Assembly: GCA_949297075.1 (NCBI GenBank)
Contig: CASFRX010000058.1
Span: forward strand, 1 to 64,000
Length of the DNA: 64,000 nucleotides
Direction: 5' to 3'
Origin: an uncultured Oscillospiraceae bacterium
GTDB taxonomy: Bacteria > Bacillota > Clostridia > Oscillospirales > Acutalibacteraceae
Shown here: positions 17,740 to 26,293 of the stretch, in pieces
How positions within the stretch are numbered: the first letter of the stretch is position 1
Layout of the letters: every line of letters starts with the position of its first letter
The notes under the pieces: generated by a model
Told to the model about the DNA's origin: nothing
The model's database searches: none
Seen by the model: only the letters and a program-made list of their open reading frames with translations
Program-made: the position numbers and the translations under genes

Positions 17740-18372
17740 TTATATTTCAAATTCATTTGCCAAAATACGCACAACTGTATGGGCTTGGTGAGCGGCGCAG
17801 AGCATAACCCTTGAAGCTACAAGGCCTATATCGTCGCTTACATCGCTGACGCCGTCTCCGCACAGATAAAAGCGGTTAGTTATCCTTTTTGTTTTTATGC
17901 CGTTTGGGCTGCCGAGGCCTGCCATGCCTGAAGCCGCCACAAGAAACTTGTCCGGCATTTTCTCCGGCACAATATCGGCAAGCATGGCTTTACATTCGGG
18001 ATTATCAAAGGCCTCGCAGATTATATCCGCCTCTTTCAGCAGGTTTTCTGCGTTGCTTTCGCATATGCGCTCGGTATATGTCTGAATATCGGTATAGGGT
18101 GCAATTTCCTTGAGGTTTTCAGCCATTGCCTGCGTTTTAAGCTTGCCTATCTGCGATACCTTATATTGCTGTCGGTGGAGATTGGTTATATCTACCTTAT
18201 CAAAATCAATAAGAATGAGCTTGCCTATTCCCAGGCGTGCAAGAGAAATTGCAATATTGGAGCCGAGACCGCCGAGGCCGCACACGGCAACCGTCGCCGA
18301 AGAAAATCTTTCTTGAAGAGCCTCTCCGTGTCGCTTTTTTAAAGCTGATATAAATTCTTCTCTTGTGGGCAT
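17740..18372 (-). CDS. thiF: ThiS adenylyltransferase ThiF
   Basis: 210 residues from the ATG at 18372; a longer in-frame extension to 18393 would overlap thiS and is unlikely. It is a Rossmann-type E1-like fold with VCGLGGLGSNIAISLARLG (ATP loop) and DFDKVDITNLHRQQY, and lacks the zinc cysteines of larger MoeB/ThiF proteins, as usual for the short clostridial form. It adenylates the ThiS C-terminus. The start is four bases after the thiS stop, and the ribosome binding site (GGAGGCGG) lies within the end of thiS. Confidence 0.93.
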   Translation of the reverse strand: MPTREEFISALKKRHGEALQERFSSATVAVCGLGGLGSNIAISLARLGIGKLILIDFDKVDITNLHRQQYKVSQIGKLKTQAMAENLKEIAPYTDIQTYTERICESNAENLLKEADIICEAFDNPECKAMLADIVPEKMPDKFLVAASGMAGLGSPNGIKTKRITNRFYLCGDGVSDVSDDIGLVASRVMLCAAHQAHTVVRILANEFEI

Positions 18373-18376
18373 CAAA

Positions 18377-18571
18377 TCAACCGCCTCCCACAAAGCTTAC
18401 TATTTCGACAAAATCACCGTCCTGCAAAACAGTTTCGCCGTATTGCGCTTTCGGAACAATATCGCCGTTTCGCTCTACGGCTATTCTTTTGGCGTCATAA
18501 TCAGTGCCGCTTAAATATTCCGACACTGTTTTACCTGCGGCATTTATGCTCTCGCCGTTGATTGTAACCAT
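18377..18571 (-). CDS. thiS: sulfur carrier protein ThiS
   Basis: 64 residues, beta-grasp fold, ending in the Gly-Gly tail required for thiocarboxylate formation (EIVSFVGGG). Its AGGAGG site lies right after the riboswitch terminator. It is the first gene of the thiamine operon. Confidence 0.95.
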   Translation of the reverse strand: MVTINGESINAAGKTVSEYLSGTDYDAKRIAVERNGDIVPKAQYGETVLQDGDFVEIVSFVGGG

Positions 18572-18589
18572 TTTTTCGCCTCCTGAAAC

Positions 18590-18626
18590 AAAAAACGGGA
18601 AGAAACCTATTTCGGTAACTTCCCGT
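18590..18626 (-). terminator. riboswitch-controlled terminator before thiS
   Basis: ACGGGAAG / CTTCCCGT stem (18626-18619 with 18602-18595) followed on the minus strand by six T. It lies between the TPP aptamer and thiS, the classic position for TPP-dependent transcription termination. Confidence 0.9.
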
Positions 18627-18639
18627 AAAAATACGCTTA

Positions 18640-18733
18640 ATATTCATGTATCCCTACGTTGGCATTATCCAAATCAGGTAAGCGGTCGAAGGTCTCACCT
18701 TCCTCTCAGCCTGTAACACAAGCTCCCATATGC
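18640..18733 (-). promoter_or_regulatory. TPP riboswitch (THI box) aptamer
   Basis: Read on the minus strand, the conserved thi-box elements are present in order: GGCTGAGAGG, then ACCTGATTTGGATAATGCCA and ACGTAGGGA. They sit upstream of the terminator hairpin at 18590-18626. Thiamine pyrophosphate binding should fold the aptamer and favour termination, shutting off thiSFGHEDC when the vitamin is plentiful. Confidence 0.95.
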
Positions 18734-18747
18734 TTTTCATTGTATTT

Positions 18748-18775
18748 ATTATACACCAAAAAAATCAAATTTCAA
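18748..18775 (-). promoter_or_regulatory. promoter of the thiamine operon
   Basis: On the minus strand: TTGAAA (18775-18770), 16-base spacer, TATAAT (18753-18748), ending about 15-20 bases before the riboswitch aptamer. Confidence 0.75.
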
Positions 18776-18938
18776 GTATTCTGATATAAATATATGCGCT
18801 CTTGCCGCAGCAATCAGGTTTCGGCAATGCTGTCATTCTTACGCACCCGCTGTTTTCAAAAATCCGAAACCCGATCACAGTCAAGAGGTCTTGCGAAAGT
18901 AAAGCTACAGTTTAAATTTGAGAATATTGCCGATAAAC

Positions 18939-18967
18939 TTGCAACTCATTTTTATTTGTGTTACACT
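18939..18967 (+). promoter_or_regulatory. promoter of the esterase gene
   Basis: TTGCAA (18939-18944), 17-base spacer, TACACT (18962-18967). The rest of the 18776-18938 stretch shows no feature. Confidence 0.5.
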
Positions 18968-19013
18968 TTTTCAAGCGATTAAAATATCGGATAATAACAG
19001 GAGAAAGAAACCA

Positions 19014-19829
19014 ATGAAATTTTTTGAATTTATTCCGGAAGGCATAAAGGACGGCACTGTTACAGCTTGGCTTCACTCAACGGAGAGCTTTTCAGAAATG
19101 CAGTCTTATGCCTACAAGCGTCCTGCGATAATTATTTGCCCCGGCGGCGGTTACGAAATGAACTCGGAGAGAGAGGCCGAACCGGTAGCAAAACGCTATT
19201 TTGCGGCAGGATTTAATACCTTTATTCTCAGATACGCCGTTAAAGAAAAGGCGAAAGATTTCTATCCGCTGTGTCAGTTGGCTTCTGCGATTGCTCATGT
19301 GCGCAAATATGCTGATGAATGGTATATTGCAAAAGATAAAATTGCGGTAATCGGTTTCTCGGCAGGAGGGCATTTAGCTTGCTCTCTGGGAACGCTGTTT
19401 AACGAAGAACGCTTTCTAAATGTGTTCGGACGGCAGGATGATATCCGTCCGAATGCTATGATTCTCTCTTATCCGGTAATTACTGCGGATGAGTTTGCCC
19501 ACAAGGGCAGTATCAGCCGTGTGAGCGGCGCAGAAATCGGAAGCGATGAATATAAATGGTTTGGGCTCGATAAGCATGTTGATGCGCAGACACCGCCGAC
19601 TTTTCTTTGGCATACGGCAGAGGATAAAGGCGTGCCTGTTGAAAACAGCTTGAAAATTGCGGCGGCATTATCTGCCGCAAGCGTTCCCTTTGAACTGCAT
19701 ATTTTCCCGAAAGGCGGTCACGGTTCATCTGTGTGTAACATGGAAGTTAATTCGCCTAATCCATATAACGGAAGATGGGTGGAATGGAGCATTAAGTGGC
19801 TCAACGAGCTGTTCGAGTTTGTTGTATAA
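19014..19829 (+). CDS. alpha/beta-hydrolase, carbohydrate-esterase-like
   Basis: 271 residues from the ATG at 19014 (AGGAGAAAG upstream); a longer frame from 18918 lacks a ribosome binding site. It has the oxyanion loop ICPGGGYEMNS, nucleophile Ser in IGFSAGGHLA, acid region in HTAEDKGVPV and catalytic His in FPKGGHGSS. No signal peptide is seen, so it is cytoplasmic. It resembles the small esterases used to deacetylate xylan oligosaccharides or other imported esters (BD-FAE/acetyl-xylan-esterase-like). The substrate is inferred. Confidence 0.85.
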   Translation: MKFFEFIPEGIKDGTVTAWLHSTESFSEMQSYAYKRPAIIICPGGGYEMNSEREAEPVAKRYFAAGFNTFILRYAVKEKAKDFYPLCQLASAIAHVRKYADEWYIAKDKIAVIGFSAGGHLACSLGTLFNEERFLNVFGRQDDIRPNAMILSYPVITADEFAHKGSISRVSGAEIGSDEYKWFGLDKHVDAQTPPTFLWHTAEDKGVPVENSLKIAAALSAASVPFELHIFPKGGHGSSVCNMEVNSPNPYNGRWVEWSIKWLNELFEFVV

Positions 19830-19849
19830 ATACAGGGATTTAAAAATGC

Positions 19850-19889
19850 AAAAACCATAACTACCGATTGAACCGGGGTTATGGTTTTT
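19850..19889. terminator. bidirectional terminator between esterase and MocR gene
   Basis: An 11-bp stem AAAACCATAAC / GTTATGGTTTT (19851-19861 with 19878-19888) with T/A runs on both sides, between convergent genes. Confidence 0.85.
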
Positions 19890-19891
19890 GT

Positions 19892-21157
19892 TTATGCTTT
19901 GCATAAAATCACATCTGCGAGAACTTGAGCCGCTTTTTCCAAGCTCCCTTTCGGTACTCCGGAAGGGGAGATAACCAGCGTTATTCTATCGGCTTCATAT
20001 TTTTCCGTAAAAACCTTTAACCCTGCTTTTTCAAATTCTTCAAGGGGCTGATTCCACTGTGCTTTGAGGATAATCTGCAGCGTGTTTTCGCCGATTTCGA
20101 TTTCGGCATCAGGCAGTAGTTCTTTTAATATACATGCAAATCTCTTGGTTTTTGCGGAATATATTCGCCTTATTTTTCTTGTTTGTGATTGTATGCGACC
20201 GTCTCTTATGTAACTGCAAAGGGCAATTTGCTCTGTTTTTCCTGCCGTCTGTGCATATCTGAAAGCGTTTTGATTGTATTTTTCTGTCAGTTCTTTAGTC
20301 AGCACCATAAAACTGATTCTGATTCCGGGCAAAAGCATTGCGGAGAATGAACCCATATAAATAATATTGTCTTTTCCCAAGGCATAGAGAGACGGAGTAG
20401 GCTTTACATTGTAGAGAAATTCATTTTCATAGTCATCCTCAATAACAAGAGAATTGTTCTTCCGGGAATATTCGATAAGCTCTAACCGACGCTTGATAGG
20501 CATAACATCGCCCCACCGTGTCATGTGAGACGGCGATACATATATAACATCTGCGTCTTTGTCTCTAATGTGAACATCGAATCCGTAATCGGAAAACACG
20601 CCCATACCTAAAGCGAAGCTCTTATCGGGAAAGGATATGCAGAGCCTTTTATCAAGCAAGGAGCCAAGAATATGCAAAAGGGGCTGCATGCCTGCGCCGA
20701 TAATTATTCTGTCCGGCGAAGTTATGACATTTCTTTTTTCTTTAATATATTGCGCTATGGCGCATCTCAAATCGTATTCGCCTTTAGGCTCGCTGTATGA
20801 AAGAAGTCGATCGCTTTGCCTGAGTGCGCTTTTTATGTATTTTTGCCATAATGCAAAGTCAAAGCTTTCCTCGTCGGCAATTCCGCCCGATAAATCATAT
20901 ATTATGTTGTTTTGCACATCAACATGTTTTTCGGCAGGAGGGTTGTGTGCGATATTTGAAACAAAATATCCGCTCCTGCTGTGAGCGATAATGAAACCGT
21001 CGGCACAAAGCTCAAAATATGCGCTTTGAACCGTTGTAACGGAAACATTGTAATTTGCCGCCGTTTTTCTCACGGACGGAATTTTATCTCCGGCCTGCAA
21101 TTCCCCTGATAAAATCATGTCTTTGATTAAACTATAAATCTCAGCGTATTTCTTCAT
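19892..21157 (-). CDS. MocR/PdxR-type transcriptional regulator (GntR HTH + aminotransferase domain)
   Basis: 421 residues: an N-terminal GntR-type winged helix (ILSGELQAGDKIPSVRKTAANYNVS, about residues 12-65), a linker, then a class-I aminotransferase-like domain. The domain keeps the region DVIYVSPSHMTRWG and GSFSAMLLPGIRISFM, where the PLP-binding lysine of true aminotransferases would sit; no lysine is seen there (SFSAML), so PLP linkage may be lost. MocR proteins often sense PLP and control vitamin B6 genes. It is divergent from an ECF transporter S-component at 21278. Confidence 0.88.
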   Translation of the reverse strand: MKKYAEIYSLIKDMILSGELQAGDKIPSVRKTAANYNVSVTTVQSAYFELCADGFIIAHSRSGYFVSNIAHNPPAEKHVDVQNNIIYDLSGGIADEESFDFALWQKYIKSALRQSDRLLSYSEPKGEYDLRCAIAQYIKEKRNVITSPDRIIIGAGMQPLLHILGSLLDKRLCISFPDKSFALGMGVFSDYGFDVHIRDKDADVIYVSPSHMTRWGDVMPIKRRLELIEYSRKNNSLVIEDDYENEFLYNVKPTPSLYALGKDNIIYMGSFSAMLLPGIRISFMVLTKELTEKYNQNAFRYAQTAGKTEQIALCSYIRDGRIQSQTRKIRRIYSAKTKRFACILKELLPDAEIEIGENTLQIILKAQWNQPLEEFEKAGLKVFTEKYEADRITLVISPSGVPKGSLEKAAQVLADVILCKA

Positions 21158-21277
21158 ATCTGTACTCTAAAAAAATCTTAAATCTGTGTATTTTATTGAT
21201 TACAGAACTATTATATAATACTTTCAAAATTTATGCAAGGAATTAATTTCCTTTTTATAATTTTGAGGTGACAGAAT

Positions 21278-21802
21278 ATGAAAAACAGCAAAATCAAAAA
21301 AATCACGGTTACAGCGGTTTTAGCCGCACTTATTACCGTAACAACAGCCTTTATTAAAATATCCATAGGCATCAATGAGGGCTATATACATTTAGGCGAT
21401 TCCATGGTTTATCTTGCAGGTTGTTTATTGGGGCCATATGCGGTAATTGCCGCAGTCATAGGCGGCGCATTAGCAGATGTTCTTGCCGGTGCGGCTGTCT
21501 GGGCAATTCCTACAGCGATCATTAAAGCCTGCAACTGTATTCCTTTTATTGTTGCATCAGCTATTTATGTAAAACACAAAAACAGCAGCAGAATTATTCA
21601 TTTGTCCACTATTCTCATGACATTGGTATCCGGCGTTATTACGGTGTTTGGCTACTGGCTTGCAGAGGGAATTATGTATTCCTTTGAATCAGCCTTTGCA
21701 TCAATGCCGTTCAACATTGTTCAGGCAGTAGGCAGCGCCATTGTTTTTATTGCTATCGGCTGCGCTTTGGATGCTGTCAAAATACAAAAATACTTAAAAT
21801 AA
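21278..21802 (+). CDS. ECF transporter substrate-binding (S) component
   Basis: 174 residues with about five to six transmembrane helices. The signature YIHLGDSMVYLAG...LLGPYAVIAAVIGGALADVLAG is typical of S-components in the HmpT/PdxU-like group (ECF-ribofla_trS-like). It would bind a vitamin or precursor and share the energising EcfAAT module encoded elsewhere. The divergent MocR regulator suggests pyridoxine or a related vitamer; the nearby thiamine operon makes HMP/thiazole an alternative. A TATAAT lies at about 21214 between the two genes. Confidence 0.8.
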   Translation: MKNSKIKKITVTAVLAALITVTTAFIKISIGINEGYIHLGDSMVYLAGCLLGPYAVIAAVIGGALADVLAGAAVWAIPTAIIKACNCIPFIVASAIYVKHKNSSRIIHLSTILMTLVSGVITVFGYWLAEGIMYSFESAFASMPFNIVQAVGSAIVFIAIGCALDAVKIQKYLK

Positions 21803-21813
21803 TAGGTTCTGTT

Positions 21814-21850
21814 ATCCCGACGGTCTAAAAAACAGACTGTCGGGATTTTT
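21814..21850 (+). terminator. terminator after the ECF S-component
   Basis: A 13-bp stem ATCCCGACGGTCT / AGACTGTCGGGAT (one mismatch/wobble) and TTTTTG. Confidence 0.9.
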
Positions 21851-22001
21851 GTTGATATATAGCCATATCTACGCAGAATAGAGAGGCAAAAGCCCGACAA
21901 TAGAGAGATTGATTCGTCTTGTAGGGTGACTTTTTGTGGTCAAAGGCATAAAATAGGCTCATCGATCGAAAACTAAAATTGCTTTGAAGAGGAGATTAGT
22001 T

Positions 22002-22673
22002 ATGAGCAGAACAAGACTTAGAGACAGAAAGTTGCCCGATTATACAAAAGGCGAAGAAATATTTAATATGGTTTCCCATATAGTCGGCGGCGGCATAGGC
22101 GTTGCCGCAACAGTGCTGTGCGTTGTGGTTGCCGCAATCCACAGAAATATTTACGGTGTAGTCAGCGGTGCAATTTTCGGCGTAACTATGATTGTGCTTT
22201 ATACAATGTCAAGTATATATCACGGTTTGCGGCCTAATACGGCAAAAAAGGTTTTTCAGATAATTGACCACTGTTCAATTTATTTGCTCATTGCAGGCAC
22301 ATATACTCCGTTTTGCCTTTGCACCCTGCGTGAATATAAAACATGGATGGGCTGGGCTTTATTTGGCGTAATTTGGGGCTTAGCCGCATTAGGTATAGCG
22401 CTCAACGCAATAGACCTGAAAAGTTTTCGTGTTATATCAATGGTACTGTATATAGGGATGGGATGGTGCGTTTGCTTTACCTTGAAGCTGATTATTGAGC
22501 TTCTCGGCATAGGCGGATTTATTCTGCTTTTTGCCGGCGGAGTTTCATATACGGTTGGCGCAGTATGCTACGGAATAGGTGTCAAGAAAAGATATATACA
22601 TTCTGTATTTCATCTTTTTGTGGTGCTTGGAAGTTTGCTCCATGCTTTTTGTATTTTGTTTTATGTAATGTAA
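22002..22673 (+). CDS. hemolysin III / PAQR family membrane protein
   Basis: 223 residues from the ATG at 22002 (AGAGGAG 8 bases upstream; an in-frame TTG at 21984 is less likely). Seven transmembrane helices. Family marks: SHIVGGGIGVAATV, SSIYHGLRP, the IDHCSIYLLIAGTYTPF motif and the C-terminal HSVFHLFVVLGSLLHAF with metal-binding His residues. Members of the HlyIII/YqfA-type PAQR family affect membrane fluidity or lipid homeostasis; hemolysis is not implied. It stands alone. Confidence 0.92.
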   Translation: MSRTRLRDRKLPDYTKGEEIFNMVSHIVGGGIGVAATVLCVVVAAIHRNIYGVVSGAIFGVTMIVLYTMSSIYHGLRPNTAKKVFQIIDHCSIYLLIAGTYTPFCLCTLREYKTWMGWALFGVIWGLAALGIALNAIDLKSFRVISMVLYIGMGWCVCFTLKLIIELLGIGGFILLFAGGVSYTVGAVCYGIGVKKRYIHSVFHLFVVLGSLLHAFCILFYVM

Positions 22674-22898
22674 AAAGCTGTGAGGCTGCCGAAAAATGAT
22701 GCACGATGCCGTTTTGTTCGAGCGATAGGCGTACAAAGGTACTCCGAGAGAGAAAAAACGGCAAGCATAGTGCTTTTTCGACTATGTATTTTCTATACCA
22801 TGCCGCTAAAATGATACTCAAAGTTGTACGGTTGTTATAACTTAATTATTCTTGTAATACATTACTATGCGCTCGGGCGCATTTATCGACAGACTAAA

Positions 22899-22926
22899 GG
22901 CAGTAACGAGGGAAACCGTTACTGCC
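22899..22926 (-). terminator. terminator after the FGGY kinase
   Basis: A 10-bp stem GGCAGTAACG / CGTTACTGCC. The downstream T-run on the minus strand is short. The 22674-22898 stretch between the convergent genes shows no gene. Confidence 0.7.
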
Positions 22927-22939
22927 TGACTTGTTGCGC

Positions 22940-24538
22940 TCAGCCGTTGAGCTTATCAAAGTTTTTCTTGTTTGAGTTGTAAAGGTTTTTGTAAACCTCA
23001 TAGTTTTTGTCATAAATCGCTTTGTTTTTAGCGTTAGGCTTGAATGTTGAGCTTGCGGGAACGAGGTTTTTAGCCTGTTCAAGGTTATCAATAATGCCCA
23101 AGCCTACTGCCGCTGTCAGAGCCGCACCGACTGCACCCACATTCTGAGGGCTGTCCGTTGTTTCAACGGTTTTACCTGTGCAGTCAGCAAGTATCTGGCA
23201 GGTGACCTTGGAAAGTGCGCCGCCGCCTACAAAGCGGATAGTGTCTGAGGTCTTGATTTTCTTTTCCTGTGTTTCAATAAACCAGCGAAGGTGGTAGCAA
23301 ACGCCCTCAAGCACCGCACGGATAATCTCTGTCTTGCCTGTTTCAAGGCTTATGTTAAAGAACATACCGCGAGCGTTAGGCCCTTCAAAGGGGCAGCGGT
23401 TGCCGTGAAGCCAAGGGGTGAAAATAACGCCGCCGCAACCGGGCTCAACATCTTCAATAACATTTGTCATATAATCATAAAGACTTGTGTAAATTGTTTC
23501 CGTGCTTTCGGCAACATCTTCCTTTTTGAGGTAGATGCCGATTTCGTCAAGGGCAAGATGGTCCTTAACCCATTCAAGACATTTGCCTGCGGTTTCGAGC
23601 TCAGCAAAATAGTTGTAGTAGCCGTCCTGAGCGCCTACAATAGCGGCAATCATGGCGGAGGTGTCAACAATGCTCTTGTCAACAACTGTTGAAACCCAGC
23701 CGGAAGTGCCGGAATAAACATGAGTATCGCCAAGGGCTGTAGAGCCTGCACCAACTCCGATGAGAGAAGCGTCGCCGCCACCGCCGAAAACAGCGGTGCC
23801 GGGGCAAAGACCGAGCTCAGCAGCCGCCTTATCAGTAAGTCCGCCGATTTTGTCGGTGGATTTCTTTATGTCTGCCAAGTGCTTCATATCAACGCCGAGG
23901 AGCTTGCAAACAGTGGGACTCCAGCATTTTTTGCCGTCGCGGATATCATAAAGCAGAGTTGCAAAGGCGGAATCCTGAGTCATAACAAATTCGCCTGTCA
24001 TCTGGCAAATTATGTATTCCTTAACATCGAGCCACTTGTGAGTTTTATTGAATACATTGGGCTCGTGCTTTTCGACCCACTTGTATTTGTAAACGGGATC
24101 CTTAACGCTTGCGGCAACTGCGCCTGTGATAAGCAAAGAAGGGATGAGCTTGAAAATATTTGAGCCTGCAATCTGTAGGCCGTTCGCCATAATCTCTTTA
24201 AGTTCTTCTTTTGCTCTCTGATCCATGTAGCTCATTGCGTTTCGTGCAGGCTTGCCGTCTTTTTCTACAAGAACAAGACCCTGCATCTGAGAGCAGAAAG
24301 AAATACCTGCAATATCTTTGGGGTCAACGCCTGTTTTTTCCACAACCTTTTTGCTTGTGCTGCAAATTGCAGACCACCATTCGGAAGGAATCTGCTCTGC
24401 CGAGCCGTCGGGATGAGTGTGGAGAGAATATCCCTCCATATCCGAACCAAGCAGTTCGACAGTTTTTTCAACGGAGAAAAGGCAAGTCTTAACTCCCGTT
24501 GTGCCGATGTCAAAAGCCATTATAAGAGTTTTACTCAT
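22940..24538 (-). CDS. FGGY-family carbohydrate kinase (xylulokinase-like)
   Basis: 532 residues. It has the N-terminal actin-like ATPase fold with AFDIGTTGVKTCLFS, substrate region SFCSQMQGLVLVEKDGKP...SYMDQRA, phosphate loop HVYSGTSGWVST and C-terminal FVGGGALSKVTCQILADCTG, all typical of FGGY kinases. The overall pattern is closest to xylulokinase, so D-xylulose 5-phosphate formation is the best guess. No isomerase or transporter gene is adjacent. It has its own promoter. Confidence 0.88.
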   Translation of the reverse strand: MSKTLIMAFDIGTTGVKTCLFSVEKTVELLGSDMEGYSLHTHPDGSAEQIPSEWWSAICSTSKKVVEKTGVDPKDIAGISFCSQMQGLVLVEKDGKPARNAMSYMDQRAKEELKEIMANGLQIAGSNIFKLIPSLLITGAVAASVKDPVYKYKWVEKHEPNVFNKTHKWLDVKEYIICQMTGEFVMTQDSAFATLLYDIRDGKKCWSPTVCKLLGVDMKHLADIKKSTDKIGGLTDKAAAELGLCPGTAVFGGGGDASLIGVGAGSTALGDTHVYSGTSGWVSTVVDKSIVDTSAMIAAIVGAQDGYYNYFAELETAGKCLEWVKDHLALDEIGIYLKKEDVAESTETIYTSLYDYMTNVIEDVEPGCGGVIFTPWLHGNRCPFEGPNARGMFFNISLETGKTEIIRAVLEGVCYHLRWFIETQEKKIKTSDTIRFVGGGALSKVTCQILADCTGKTVETTDSPQNVGAVGAALTAAVGLGIIDNLEQAKNLVPASSTFKPNAKNKAIYDKNYEVYKNLYNSNKKNFDKLNG

Positions 24539-24570
24539 AGGTTTTCAACTCCTTTAAATGATATGAAAAT

Positions 24571-24599
24571 AATATATCACAGTTTGCCATATTTTTCAA
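24571..24599 (-). promoter_or_regulatory. promoter of the FGGY kinase
   Basis: On the minus strand: TTGAAA (24599-24594), 17-base spacer, TATATT (24576-24571). Confidence 0.65.
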
Positions 24600-24678
24600 T
24601 TACCTTTATTAATAAAAAGAGCATAATTGTAAACCTGCAAAACCTGCAAAACTATTATAACTATTTTTAAAAATGATA

Positions 24679-24707
24679 TTGACAAATGAAATCTTTCTTG
24701 TTATACT
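24679..24707 (+). promoter_or_regulatory. promoter of the tRNA pair
   Basis: TTGACA (24679-24684), 17-base spacer, TATACT (24702-24707), ~30 bases before the first tRNA. Confidence 0.8.
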
Positions 24708-24736
24708 TGGAAAGCTGTAGGAAATGCAGTCCACAT

Positions 24737-24813
24737 GGGCCATTAGCTCAGTTGGTTAGAGCAACCGGCTCATAACCGGTTGGTCCGGGGTTCGAGTCCC
24801 TGATGGCCCACCA
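24737..24813 (+). tRNA. tRNA-Ile2 (CAT anticodon)
   Basis: A full cloverleaf of 77 bases with encoded CCA. Acceptor GGGCCAT / ATGGCCC, D arm TAGCTCAGTTGGTTAGAGC, anticodon loop CTCATAA, T arm GGGTTCGAGTCCC. The CAT anticodon with a C-C-G-G-C / C-C-G-G anticodon stem and A37-A38 looks like the lysidine-modified tRNA-Ile reading AUA, not tRNA-Met (whose loop is usually TTCATAC). tRNA-Met remains the alternative. Confidence 0.85.
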
Positions 24814-24829
24814 TTTTAAATGCAAATAT

Positions 24830-24905
24830 AGGGGTATAGCTCAGTTGGTAGAGCAGCGGTCTCCAAAACCGCGTGCCGAGGGTTCAAGTCCTTCTGCCCC
24901 TGCCA
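24830..24905 (+). tRNA. tRNA-Trp (CCA anticodon)
   Basis: 76 bases with encoded CCA. Acceptor AGGGGTA / TGCCCCT, anticodon loop CTCCAAA (anticodon CCA), T arm with GGTTCAAGTCC. It lies 16 bases after tRNA-Ile2 and shares its promoter. Confidence 0.93.
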
Positions 24906-24908
24906 CAG

Positions 24909-24949
24909 AATCGTTGAAAAATCAAGGTTTTTCAACGATTTTTCTTTTT
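24909..24949 (+). terminator. terminator after the tRNA pair
   Basis: A perfect 13-bp stem (24909-24921 with 24928-24940) followed by TTTCTTTTT. Confidence 0.92.
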
Positions 24950-25126
24950 CCTTTTTAAATTCAATTCTCCTATTCTCTCCTGTGTTTTCTTATGTTTTTC
25001 TACCTTTTTACTGTCAAATTCACTGTCAAAAAGAGTTCCTCAAATCGGCTCTGAATCAAGCTTCGAGAGCATATTAAGAAACACAAATCAGTGTCAATTT
25101 GCAAAATCTGATACAAATACAGCACA

Positions 25127-25162
25127 AAAGGCTACGCTCGGGTTACACCAAGCGTAGCCTTT
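25127..25162. terminator. hairpin beside the integrase remnant
   Basis: A strong stem AAAAGGCTACGCT / AGCGTAGCCTTTT lies just after the integrase-fragment stop on the minus strand. It probably terminated the original integrase gene. Between it and the tRNA terminator (24950-25126) no gene is seen; the short repeat ACTGTCAAATTCACTGTCAAA lies at about 25010. Confidence 0.75.
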
Positions 25163-25167
25163 TCTAA

Positions 25168-25386
25168 TCAAATAAAGAAATCGTTCATAACCGCATCTTT
25201 ATATTTTTCAAAAATGGTAACATATATTTTAGCTGTAAAAGCAGGGTCGCGATGCCCCAAGAGTTTAGACACAACTTCAATTTGACCATTTGAATGCACA
25301 TAAGCCATTGATGCAAAAGTGTGCCTGAGTGTATGTATTCCGCACCGTTTTATACCGGCATATTTAAGTATACCGCAGATGCACAT
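25168..25386 (-). pseudogene. C-terminal fragment of a tyrosine integrase
   Basis: 72 codons that hold the C-terminal catalytic boxes of a phage-type tyrosine recombinase: HTLRHTFAS (His-x-x-Arg), LLGHRD (His) and AKIYVT (nucleophile Tyr). The N-terminal binding domain and first Arg box are missing. Recognisable sequence starts at about 25370, where it abuts a serine-recombinase fragment on the other strand. Its position ~260 bases downstream of two tRNAs fits an element that once used a tRNA 3' end as its attachment site. Confidence 0.8.
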
Positions 25387-25964
25387 GGACGGTAAAAGGA
25401 CAAAAGAAAATCGTGTGGAGATGTATCAATCGGCTTGACTTCGGCAAAAAATACTGCCACAACTCACCGACTGTAGAGGAAAGCATCCTTCAACGAGCCG
25501 TCATGAGAGCGATCATGGAAACGGCACAGCAAAACCTTGGTGTGCTACAGACTCTGAAAGTACACATCGGAATGGGCTTGCAGTCCGAACAGACCGAGGA
25601 CAACAGCATGGAACTGCAAATCCGAATAGCGGAAATCGACGCAGAGTTCAAAGCAATGCTCGCAAAAATATCCACCGATACGGTGGATGCCTTCGATGAA
25701 GAAAAAGCCAAACGGCTTATGGATGAAAAAGCTCGTCTGCAACAACAGCTCGGCAACATCCGAGATGGTCAGCTCAAGAGAGAGCAAACCCAATCCCGAC
25801 TCGACGATATATACACCATCCTGGACGGACTGAAGAACCGACCGATGGGGTATGATGAGCAGATCGTAAGACAACTGCTCGAATGCATAACGGTAGATTC
25901 CAAGGAACAGATCACGGTGATTTTTGTAGGCGGTCTCAAAGTGGTGCAGCCACTGATCGACTGA
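25371..25964 (+). pseudogene. C-terminal fragment of a large serine recombinase
   Basis: 198 open codons read YRRCTWTVKGQKKIVWRCIN... from about 25371, the end of a zinc beta-ribbon (RRC, WRC, KYC) followed by a long coiled coil (LQRAVMRAIMETAQQ, KAMLAKISTDTVDAFDEEKAKRLMDEKARLQQQL) and the usual end domain. The N-terminal catalytic resolvase domain and recombinase domain are absent. It is joined head-to-head with the integrase fragment, so two mobile-element remnants were fused by deletion. Confidence 0.8.
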
Positions 25965-26078
25965 CGGTGACTCACCACCACACACTAAATTTGAAAACTC
26001 AAGATTTTTTGGTAAGAGTTCGAATTCATACGCAAAAATGCCGAAAATATCTTTTTTGTAGCCCATAGACAAAAAATG

Positions 26079-26123
26079 AAACGCTCACAAACGGCTCTGT
26101 ATAGCCAAGTGTGAGCGTTTTTA
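26079..26123 (+). terminator. hairpin after the recombinase fragment
   Basis: AACGCTCACA / TGTGAGCGTT (26080-26089 with 26110-26119) with a T-rich tail. Confidence 0.75.
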
Positions 26124-26226
26124 TTTTTGCTTTTCGGGCCTGTTTTGCGGTAGTTTTTTATCTGCTTTCGCCTGTTTTAGCTTGCTTTATGCGAAAAAGG
26201 TCGGTAAACATGTCGGTAAAAACAAT

Positions 26227-26293
26227 AACTTATATATAACCCCAAAAATGAGTTTTGAGCAATAAAAAATCCGCCTGTTCCATGAGGAGCAAG
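26227..26293 (-). repeat. phage-end sequence, copy 2 (inverted relative to 813-1219)
   Basis: 26227-26274 is the exact reverse complement of 1172-1219, and 26271-26293 that of 813-835. Here the two blocks are contiguous. The surrounding stretch 25965-26431 otherwise holds a hairpin, a palindrome and a promoter but no gene. This is the scar of a second, related phage end in the opposite orientation. Confidence 0.85.

Noticed and set aside
18640..18733. Other riboswitch classes upstream of thiS
   Set aside because: The conserved CTGAGA and ACCTGATTTGGATAATGCCA elements are specific to the TPP aptamer.
24737..24813. Elongator tRNA-Met
   Set aside because: The anticodon loop CTCATAA and stem fit Firmicutes tRNA-Ile2 better than the TTCATAC loop of tRNA-Met; kept as an alternative only.
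25883..26072. Short plus-strand frame and minus-strand frames over the recombinase fragment
   Set aside because: They are shadows of the recombinase fragment's coiled-coil coding; no family similarity.
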